Assembly (NCBI GenBank): GCA_036898135.1 | Contig: CM072511.1 | Coordinates: 44,034,141 to 44,098,140 of the forward strand | Reading direction: 5' to 3' | Origin: Oncomelania hupensis | Taxonomy: Eukaryota; Mollusca; Gastropoda; Littorinimorpha; Pomatiopsidae | Length of the DNA: 64,000 nucleotides | In this document: one piece after another, positions 56,543-64,000 of the stretch | Layout of the letters: every line of letters starts with the position of its first letter | Position numbering within the stretch: position 1 is the first letter of the stretch | Made by a program: the position numbers and the translations under genes | Notes under the pieces: model-generated | The model's database searches: none | What the model was told of the DNA's origin: nothing | The model's input: the letters and a program-made list of their open reading frames with translations, nothing else

Positions 56543-57025
56543 CTAGTATACAAGTACTTCAAATCATGGGCCATCTTCCAGTAGCAGTACCGGTTGTCGG
56601 TCAGTCGGTCGCTCAGAATTTCACTTTTTTTATATTCAAAGCACAATTTTGTCTGAGGTGTCGGATAGCGCAGTGGTTGGAGCACTCGCTACTGTTTCGC
56701 AAGTTAAGCACCGTCCAGTGCGGTTAGCACTTGGATGGGTGACCGCAAAACGTGAAGCGACAAATAACAACGCCCCCAGTTGACTCAACTGTGACTGAGT
56801 ACCTACTCTCTTAAGGGTGGGGAAGGTGAAGCAGCGAGGGAGAGAGATGGTCATCACCCTCAATACGCTGGCCCAAGATAAGTGTGATCTCCAACATCAC
56901 GCTCCCCTACGGCCACAAGGCTATGGGACTTCCTTTAGCTTTACATTTTTGTCTTATTTGAAGAATAACTGAACCGAAATTTGCCATTTTTACTTTTGGG
57001 ATACTTTATCTACTGCTAAGCACGT
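56249..57025 (+). repeat. 430-bp interspersed repeat, copy 3, split by a SINE
   Basis: It has GTTGGAAGCCATATGTCAAG, ATCCACTGAACGGATTTTG, CCGCAAAGATCAATGGC, a (CAA)n expansion at 56491-56541, CTTCAAATCATGGGCCATC, then CAAAGCACAATTTTGTCT. The SINE occupies 56655-56942, and the repeat resumes at CTTATTTGAAGAATAACTGAA. The intact copy at 59058 shows the empty site. Confidence 0.78.
56655..56942 (+). mobile_element. Chimeric tRNA/5S-rRNA-headed SINE, copy B
   Basis: The family described at 32688. The head is GGATAGCGCAGTGGTTGGAG, then CAAGTTAAGCACCGTCCAG and GGTTAGCACTTGGATGGGTG. This copy keeps the 5S-type box A (AGTTAAGCA) exactly. The flanking duplication is ACAATTTTGTCT (56643-56654) and ACATTTTTGTCT (56943-56954), 12 bp with one mismatch. 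The matching empty site in the repeat copy near 59385 confirms an insertion. Confidence 0.92.
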
Positions 57026-57760
57026 TAGATCATTCGTATTTGTGTATGTGGGTGTGTGGGTGTGTGTGTGTATTACTCATTTATTGTCTGTTATCTCCCT
57101 AAGGGATTTAGACAATAAAAAATGCATTTAAATAACTAACTATAAAAAACATAATCAACTTATTGACTAGAATAACTGGAACAAAACTAAATTAAAATTA
57201 AAATAACTCTCTCTCTTTCTCTCTCTCTCTCTCCTTGCCCACCCCAATACCCTTAGTCGTATTTGTTCTTTCTGGAAGGTCAAGGTCGTTGCGCTTCATC
57301 ATTTTCTAAATGTGTTTGACGCTGTGTTTAAGAATTGGCTCGGGCGATTTCGGTCAATGTTTTTCTTGCGGATGATTCGAGATTGAGATTGAGATTCAAG
57401 ATTTATTGACTTCATGTGAAGAATTTGTTTGGCGCATATGGGAATTCATGCACAGTGGCGTATCATTCCATTGTTTCCTTTTGCGTCGTTAAGATAAGGC
57501 CGAGTCACAACATCGAAAAGGAAAAAATACCCACAATTTTGAATGCACATTTTCCGGCTGTGTTCGAGTGCCTGGAAATACATTTGAATGGATTGCCATC
57601 TTGTTTATCTTGTACGTTAGTCACTGAGTGCCACCACATCCAGCAAGCACTAGATTACTTTAACCCCCCCCACCCACCCCACACGCACATCTATCTCTTT
57701 GGAACTTAATAGTTATATAACCGTATAACTATGAGTACGACAGTTTACTTGTATACTTAA

Positions 57761-58053
57761 AAAGGTAAGGTAAAGGTAGTCCCATAGCCTTGTGGCCGTA
57801 GGGGAGCGTGATGATGGAGATCACACTTATCTTGGGCCAGCGTAATGAGGGTGATGCCCATCTCTCTCCCTCGCTGCTATTACCTTCCCCACCCTTAAGA
57901 GAGTAGGTACTCAGTCACAGTTGAGTCAACTGGGGGCGTTGTTATTTGTCGCTTCACGTTTTGCGGTCACCCATCCAAGTGCTAACCGCACTGGACGGTG
58001 CTTAACTTGCGACACAGTAGCGAGTGCTCCAACCACTGCGCTATCCGGCACCT
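57761..58053 (-). mobile_element. Chimeric tRNA/5S-rRNA-headed SINE, copy C
   Basis: A minus-strand copy. The head at 58053-57955 reads GGATAGCGCAGTGGTTGGAG, then GTTAAGCACCGTCCAGTGCG and TTGGATGGGTGACCGC. The 3' end is GGGACTACCTTTACC at 57775-57765. The flanking duplication is TTGTATACTTAA (57749-57760) and TTGTGTACTTAA (58054-58065), one mismatch in 12. It lies about 1.1 kb from copy B in inverted orientation, so a transcript through both could fold into a long hairpin. Confidence 0.92.
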
Positions 58054-58561
58054 TTGTGTACTTAACTGAAGATTATTCTTTGGTTATTTGCAAGCTTAAT
58101 TAGCCATATTTCACTGCTGTGGGCTCCGTTCCACAACAATGCCTTGACAGCACCGACTGTGAATGTATTGTTCTATATTCACGGTCCCTGATAATAATTT
58201 TGTGTTCGCTTGCAAACCCAGTCTTCTCAGTTTGGGATTCAATAACTTAATTTAACAACACCTGTTCAGGCCGATCGTTATCAGCTTGAAACGGTGGTTC
58301 ATTGTTTCCATAACTTACATTGCATTCTTTACATTCACATTTAATTGATTCATCGTGTACAATGCTCGCTGTGAGGTGAGCGTGATTGTGTGAGTCAGGG
58401 CGTGTGTGTGTGGGTGTGTGTGTGAGTGTGCGTGAGAGTGCGCGTTTGTGTGTTTGTGTGTGTATGTGTGTGTGTTTGTCTGTATTTGCGTCTGTGTATG
58501 TGTGTATGTATTTGTCTGTGTGTGTGTGTGTGCGTTTGTGACTTGTTTCCGACAAGACTCC

Positions 58562-58603
58562 ATTATCCTCATCATCACCATCGTCATCATCATCATTATC
58601 ATT

Positions 58604-58651
<48 letters not shown>

Positions 58652-58692
58652 GTCGTCGTCGTCGTCGTCGTAGTAGTAGTAGTAGTAGTAGT
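58562..58692. repeat. Compound (ATC)n-(GTC)n-(GTA)n microsatellite
   Basis: ATC units to 58650, GTC/CGT to 58670, then AGT to 58692, followed by a short CAGCAG run. A GT-rich tract lies upstream at 58400-58540. His, Arg and Val runs in the frames are artefacts. Confidence 0.93.
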
Positions 58693-59057
58693 CATTATCA
58701 GCAGCAGCAGCATTATCAGAAGGTTATCATTTTAATGCATCCTTATAAAATCTAAACAAGAATTAACTTTGTGCGTCTAGGGTATTTTGTGGGCATGCGA
58801 ATCTTTGATAAGCAGACATTAGTGTCTTACACCAGCAGGTGCTAAAGCAGTTTTTTTCACCTGCGTGTATATATTTGTTTTTGCATGTGTGTGTGTGTGT
58901 GGGGGGGGGTGTTTGTGTGTGTGTGTCCGCTGCCGTTGGAAGTTAACACTACCCATTCTCCCTGCTCCCAGTTGAGATTTATGTAATTGTAGACAGAAAG
59001 AAAGTGAATGTTTAAACTTGTTGTATTTCCAGACTTATCTGTAAAATCTGTGTAATA

Positions 59058-59475
59058 GTCGTGGGGAGAAGCAATCAGAGCGAGACAAATGTTTGTCCGT
59101 TTGTAGCTATATCTCAAGAACCGCTGAACTGAATTTGACCAGACTTCAGATGAATATTACTTAGGTCAATGGCTTGCCTACCGTGCCGTCATATCTGCTC
59201 TACCGCAAAGGTCAAGGTCACTGTATTTGTTGCTAAACGCGTGTTGCTCAATATCTTAAAACACGGCTGAAGTGATTTTGCTGAGTTTTGGTATGCAGGC
59301 ACTTCAAATCATGGGTCATCCTTCAGTAGCAATCCTGCTGTTGGTCCGTCCACCGCTCCGAATGTTACACATTGTTCAAAACACAATTCGTGCCTTATCT
59401 CACTAATAACTAAACCAAAATTCGTCATTTTTACTTTATGTGTACTGTAACTACTGTTAAGCATGTTAGACCATC
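59058..59475 (+). repeat. 430-bp interspersed repeat, copy 4 (uninterrupted)
   Basis: It has ATATCTCAAGAACCGCTGAA, TTTGACCAGACTTCAGATG, TACCGCAAAGGTCAAGGTCA, GGCACTTCAAATCATGGGTC, GTTCAAAACACAATTCGTGC and AAGCATGTTAGACCATCC. It has neither the SINE nor the CAA run of copy 3, so it serves as the reference empty site. Confidence 0.78.
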
Positions 59476-59934
59476 CACCGCCAAGACAATTAACACATTT
59501 TTTAAACATGCTTATGCTTCAGCTATTTATGTGAGCGTCTGAAAATACGTTTGAATGGCTTGCATCGTGTTTACATTTAGTTTCATTATGAAGGGAAGGA
59601 GGAAACCAGGGTACCCGAGAGCAAGAAAAAAAAAAACAACCTCGGTGACCTGGTGACATTATTATTACCTTATCACTGTTTCGTCCTAAAGGAAAAGAGG
59701 AGCAGAGTTTTCATGATGGGAATTATTGTAATACTTTGATGTGGAATCAGACAGGCAGCTGTTGTTGTTTGTGTAGGAAGTTCCCCTTTCTCTTCTAAAA
59801 GAGTATGGTAATTATGTCTGGGGCCCCCGATCCGCAGCTTAAGAATCCTTGTAATATGGTTCTTCGTTTTTCTTCGCTTTCGTGATTGCATTTTCTCACG
59901 GTGCTTTACCTCATTAGATGAAGGAGGAAGTAGG

Positions 59935-60030
59935 AAGAAGGAGTAGGAGGAGACAGGAGGAGGAGGAAGAAGAAGGAGGAGGAAGAAGAAGAAGGAGGAG
60001 GAAGAAGAAGGAGAATGAGTATAAAGAGGA
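59935..60030. repeat. Purine-rich AGG/AAG tract
   Basis: Irregular GGA/GAA sequence of about 95 bp, one strand purine only. Confidence 0.85.
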
Positions 60031-60461
60031 GAATAAGATAAAGGAAGGGTTGTTTTTTCTATTGCGTGTTTACCAGCTCAAAGAGCGTCTCTAGGTTATG
60101 ATCTCCAAGCTCCAGTAGGCGCAAACTTGGTCGTTGAATCCTAGAGTACCTCACATCGAATTATTTGAAGCGCACCTCTTTTATGGTTTGGATAGTCAGC
60201 TGACATTTTTTTGCAGTTGAAACTGTCCACACACAAAAAGTACGGGAGGCTTTAATAGGAATAGAGATCTTTAGGCTATATATGAACCATAATTGCATCA
60301 CACATTTCCTATCCAGGTATGCTTTGCACTGGTGCTTTATAGAGAATGGGATTGTTGACAAAGAAAGGGTTTTGAAAGTCAGGATGAAATGGTTGAACAG
60401 TAGCTGGAAGCATTATAAAAATCAAAGACACGGCAATTTGCAATCAGTTTTGTTCTCGCGG

Positions 60462-60552
60462 AAGAAGAAGAAGGAGAAGGAGAAGAAGAAGAAGAAGAAG
60501 AAGAAGAAGAAGAAGAAGAAGAAGAAGAAGAAGAAGAAGAAGAAGAAGAAGA
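60462..60552. repeat. (GAA)n microsatellite
   Basis: About 90 bp of GAA with early GGA interruptions. The 60282-60743 frame is a Lys run flanked by unrecognised sequence and is not credited. Confidence 0.95.
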
Positions 60553-60970
60553 CGCTGAACAGAAAAAGTATAATAGAAGGAAAACCAAGAAGAGGAAGGG
60601 GAAAAATAACTATGACGAGGTTTAAAATTGTATGGACGACCTTCGATCTCAGCGTCAATCTGAAGAGCAATATTTACGATGGTGTTTTAGCTATGTTCGG
60701 GCATGCTGCATTCTCAAAAAGAAGATATATAAACCTTCAATAATGATATTGGATGCAGTATGCCTAAAATCTCGAAACGGTGTATAAATGGAGGTTAGAA
60801 ATGTTTGTAAATGAATAGAGTAGAAAGTTGGCATACGATGAAGTAACCAAGGGCCAGTTTTGTGAACGGTTTTACGTAATGAATAGGGGGATTTATACCT
60901 TTAAGTTTAGTTTATACATAACTTAGAGACGTAAGTATATCGTTCGTTCGTAATTGCCTGTCTTAATTAA

Positions 60971-61114
60971 AAGGTTCGTAAAAGGTTCAATATTTCTTTT
61001 TTCGAGGTCCTCAGATCTCGAAATTAGGTTCTTCTTCATTTTTTGTCCAAAACATTCAACATCCTTGGTTCGGGATCTGAAAACCTCGAAAAACGTTTGT
61101 GAACCTCCACGAGG
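60971..61114. repeat. Foldback element, copy 2
   Basis: AAGGTTCGTAAAAGG, CTCAGATCTCGAA, then GGTTCGGGATCTGAAAACC and GTGAACCTCCACGAGG. It matches the hairpin element at 30343-30483 in order, with more divergence. It is followed directly by a GT tract (61111-61163). Confidence 0.68.
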
Positions 61115-62054
61115 TGTGTGTGTGTGTGTGTGTGTGGGTGTGTGTGTGTGGGTGTGCGTTTTTGTGTGTGTGTGTATTGCGTTTGTATGTATGACCCGGA
61201 TTATAGTATATACAGTGTCTAATACAGTATTTGCTGTTGTTGTTGTTATTGTGAAAACTGTCCAATGTGGGTCTTTATGTGTCTTGAAGGTGTGTGTGGG
61301 GGGTGGGGGAGTGGGTGGGTGGGTGGTTGAATTTGTTTTTCTTTTTCAAACAGTCCTGTTTTGTGATTTGGCTTAGCATGTGATGATCATGGCTTGCGTG
61401 TGCTGTACGCATGTGGTTGGTGTTTGTGCATGAAGGCGTTGGTTTTTAATGATGTGGGGGTGGGGTGTATGCGGGAGTGTACAGCGCAGGTATTTTTGGG
61501 GTGTGGGATGGTAGTTATTTTATTATAATTTGTGTGTTGCGCTATTTATATTTTGCTTGCACATGTCATTTAAAAAAAAAAATCTAAAATTTTACATTTA
61601 CTATGTTCGTGCAGCGGAAAGGCGAATTTTTAGGTAGTACTAAATTTCATCGACGAATAAAGACTCAGCCTCGGTCAGTCAGTCTCTCAGTCTCTTACAA
61701 AATAGAATATAAAATCGTGTTCTTTTACTTGTTTTCTTATATTTTATTCATTACTTTCCCCTTTATTTTTCATTTCTGCTTTCTATAGCTTCGTTCCTCC
61801 TCTTCCTTTTTGTTTCACATTTAAATCCAAACACAATAACCACTAGTTTCTTGTTTCCTTTCTTCAACGAAATGGCAAAATGGTGGTGCCCCCGGCCGGG
61901 ATCTTAGAAAGGAAAAGGAAACAATAATAGAACTGCACTTTGGCCAGAGACAGTATTTATTTATATGTTTCCCTCTCGCCTTTCTGCATTAACAGGTTAG
62001 CTTCAGTTTCTTTGACAAGCGTCATCGTTGCCGTTGACGCAATTCATCTTCATA

Positions 62055-62501
62055 CCTCCGTTGGGGTGCCGGGGTTTGCTGTATAAATAGTATCCCCACT
62101 TTGTAAAAAGTACTTTAAATTACCACTGCTTTTGTCATTCTCATTTGTTCTTTCTTGTCCCAAATCTGTTCTATCAATCTACTATCTTCTTCGGTAGACC
62201 AGTAACGTGCCTTTTTTCTTGAAAACTCTCCCAAAACTCTTCATTTGTGTTTGGGGTCTGTTGGATCAGGTTGGGGATATTGGACGCTTTCTGCCAAATG
62301 CATGGCTACTAGGGCTTTGTATTGTTTTATTATTTAGCAGTGTAGCCATTGTATATGTGTGTGTGTTTTGTTAATATTGTATAATGTTTATATTCTATTT
62401 TGGTTTTGTAACCGGGGGTTCGATAAATAAGAGTACAGCCTCATCGTCCTCTGCATGGGATGCCTTTATTGTAAAGTTACCGGCTGATGGAGTGTTTTCA
62501 G
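62055..62501 (+). mobile_element. 590-bp retroposon, copy 6 (3' part displaced by LINE)
   Basis: It has CCGTTGGGGTGCCGGGGTTT, GTATAAATAGTATCCCC, GTCTGTTGGATCAGGTTGGG and GCATGGGATGCCTTTATTG. It stops in mid-element at TGTTTTCAG, where the minus-strand LINE begins. In intact copies the next bases are TTTTACCACTAGGG. The rest of this copy would be expected on the far side of the LINE, outside the window. Confidence 0.85.
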
Positions 62502-62640
62502 TTGGTTGGTTGGATGGTTGTTTTATTAACGTCTTCTTCATCAAAATGATAAGACGCACATTCATATTCACACACGCATTCACACATGCACGCATACATG
62601 CGCACTCACACACCACATTAAATTAAATTAAATTAACTAA
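62502..62640 (-). mobile_element. RNase H LINE, 3' untranslated end
   Basis: The 3' UTR of the LINE ORF on its right. Read on the minus strand it ends ...GATGAAGAAGACGTTAATAA and a CCAAC-type tail (plus strand TTGGTTGGTTGG at 62502-62513). It shares words with the truncated copy at 7938-8360. It contains a CA-rich stretch and an AATTT run (62619-62636). Confidence 0.8.
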
Positions 62641-64000
62641 TCAAATGAACCGAGCTACTGGAGAATCAATTAAAGCTTTGGCCAATCTAACGCTCACAGC
62701 AAAACTGATGTTATCAATAGAACTCATAGTTTGTAAATCCGTGGGCAAAAAAAGACGAATGTAACTACATTCAAGTAATACATGCTTCAAAGATACACTT
62801 TCATTACATATGCAGTTAACATTTTTACAATATTTTGTTTTAATTGAATTTAGTATTATTCTATGTGCCATGCTTAAAACTGATCTGGTAATTCCACAAG
62901 GTTTATCATAACTCAGATTGAATTTAAACGCTTTCACAAATTTATTTTCTATAGAATTTTGAATTTCTTTAGACGATAATGGTATCGTTATTGCCTGTGA
63001 GTTAATATTTAAAGCACCGAGTTTAGCAGCATTATCAGCCCAATCGTTATAAAGAAATCCACAATGTGATGGAATCCAGCAAAAGTTCACCTGAGTACCG
63101 TTAGTTATCAAACTATTAATAATATTTATAATTTCTAAAATAATTTCTTTTCTTTCACCATGACAATTTGAATTCAGTGCCTGCAAAGCAGACATAGAAT
63201 CTACACAAATAACTATACTAAATGTACTCAAAGCTAGATTTGAAATTTTATTAAGAGCCATTAATATCGCAATTAATTCAGCAGTGAAAATGGAATATCC
63301 TTTACCCAAATAATAGGATTCTGATATATTAAAATCCGGTATTACAAACGCTGATCCGGCTTCACCTGTTTCAAAAACAGATCCATCGGTATATATGTTC
63401 AAATTTCCAGAATACTTTTCATACATATGATGTCGTGCTTCAACCGCCGTGAATTGTGCGTTATGATTCTTGTTTACATTACAATAATGAATATCATAAT
63501 TTGCCTTTGCAATTTCCCAAGTAGGTACTGGTGAAATTATATTTTTTTGTAAATTTTCAATATGCATTAATTCTGCTTGAATAAGATCTTTCGTAAAGGT
63601 ACCTATTGTTTGAAAAGAGTGCACCTTTTGGGCATATTTGGGAAAAGCTGTATCGGATCGGATAAACAGTTCTTCAATAGTACTGTTGTTAACTGCACTT
63701 GCTCTTATTATGTATTTGGCACTTGCTAACTTTCTCCATTCATCAAGGGGAATAACACCTGCAAGTTTATATGCCTCTATAGTTTTTGTATGAATTGGGA
63801 CCCCTAGCGCTAATTTTATTGCTTTACTGTCTAAACTTTGTAATTTTTTAAGATAGCATTTTGGGGCTGAAAAATACGCTTCCTGTCCGTATGATAATTT
63901 GGATCTCACTAAAGCAGAAGCTAAATGAATCAGTGTTTTTACATCTTGTCCCCATTTTTGTCTGTTAATAATTTTCATTAAATTATAACTTTTGATAGCT
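62641..64000 (-). CDS. Non-LTR retrotransposon ORF2 C-terminus: RT thumb and RNase H (partial)
   Basis: An open minus-strand frame of 445 codons from the first internal Met, still open to the window edge, so the protein begins outside. The N-terminal visible part (KWGQDVKTLIHLASALVRSK, LSYGQEAYFSA) is the end of a LINE reverse transcriptase. About residues 190-325 form an RNase H domain with the catalytic series intact: YTDGS (Asp), FTAELIAILMAL (Glu), VICVDSMSALQAL (Asp), then WIPSHCGFLYNDWADNAAK (His and Asp). At the C-terminus CICNESVSLKHVLLEC forms the C..C...H...C knuckle usual in I/Jockey-like LINEs. RNase H removes the RNA strand during target-primed reverse transcription. No stop or frameshift is seen, so this copy could be young or active. 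The exact clade (I, Nimb, LOA and similar) cannot be fixed from this fragment. Confidence 0.92.
   Translation of the reverse strand, partial: AIKSYNLMKIINRQKWGQDVKTLIHLASALVRSKLSYGQEAYFSAPKCYLKKLQSLDSKAIKLALGVPIHTKTIEAYKLAGVIPLDEWRKLASAKYIIRASAVNNSTIEELFIRSDTAFPKYAQKVHSFQTIGTFTKDLIQAELMHIENLQKNIISPVPTWEIAKANYDIHYCNVNKNHNAQFTAVEARHHMYEKYSGNLNIYTDGSVFETGEAGSAFVIPDFNISESYYLGKGYSIFTAELIAILMALNKISNLALSTFSIVICVDSMSALQALNSNCHGERKEIILEIINIINSLITNGTQVNFCWIPSHCGFLYNDWADNAAKLGALNINSQAITIPLSSKEIQNSIENKFVKAFKFNLSYDKPCGITRSVLSMAHRIILNSIKTKYCKNVNCICNESVSLKHVLLECSYIRLFLPTDLQTMSSIDNISFAVSVRLAKALIDSPVARFI

Noticed and set aside
56700..56750. 5S rRNA gene
   Set aside because: Only the internal promoter part of 5S is present. 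The 5' third is replaced by a tRNA-like segment and the 3' stem is absent. It is a SINE head present in three copies.
60282..60743. 153-codon frame with a Lys run
   Set aside because: The centre is a GAA microsatellite, and the flanks are not recognisable protein.

Overview
This window is animal nuclear DNA, and nothing in it looks bacterial, viral or organellar. The evidence is an intron-bearing exon, abundant SINE, LINE and MITE-type repeats with target-site duplications, and a very high load of di-, tri- and pentanucleotide microsatellites. The repeat mix (an endonuclease/RT LINE with a GGATA pentamer tail, tRNA- and 5S-headed SINEs with a shared core) suggests a lophotrochozoan, most likely a mollusc and perhaps a gastropod. 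That assignment is inference. A 500-base run of N (43501-44000) shows it comes from a scaffolded draft assembly.

Only one host coding segment could be recognised. It is the first coding exon of a RASGRF1/2 (Ras-specific guanine nucleotide-releasing factor) orthologue on the + strand at 50679-50951, ending in a GT splice donor. A comparatively repeat-poor stretch upstream (about 48130-50678) is the natural place for its promoter and 5' leader. Everything from 50952 to the end of the window is probably its first coding intron, because no second exon was found.

The rest is mobile-element territory. (1) A retroposon of about 590 bp, with a TATA-like box near its 5' end and a 3' hairpin, is present as six long copies (2385, 7320, 32610, 51643, 52348, 62055) and two very short 3' pieces (1438, 45852). 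Several copies have 12-13 bp target duplications. (2) A SINE whose head joins a tRNA-like A box to the internal promoter of 5S rRNA occurs three times (32688, 56655, 57761), each flanked by 12-14 bp duplications. One copy is nested inside the retroposon. (3) A LINE with an EN domain, RT domain and GGATA tail has one long broken copy (10682-15249, interrupted by a 1.6 kb LTR-like repeat), one internally deleted copy (27829-28985) and four 3' pieces. (4) A second LINE, with RNase H, runs off the right end (62502-64000, minus strand) with an open ORF, and has a truncated relative at 7938-8360. (5) There are several tRNA-headed SINEs, a hAT-like MITE with a TSD (55406-55752), a MITE-like 16-bp TIR element (41722-41985) and a medium repeat of about 430 bp present four times.

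Some structure is not explained by these families. There is an array of GATATC-centred palindromes at 33949-35312. Long AT-rich inverted repeats flank a LINE pseudogene (27118-29753). Two adjacent near-perfect palindromes, one carrying TTAGGG-type motifs, lie at 30871-30974. A foldback element is present twice (30343 and 60971). A 1.37 kb direct duplication brackets the assembly gap exactly and may be an assembly artefact. Boundaries and identities were read by eye from the sequence, with no database search.
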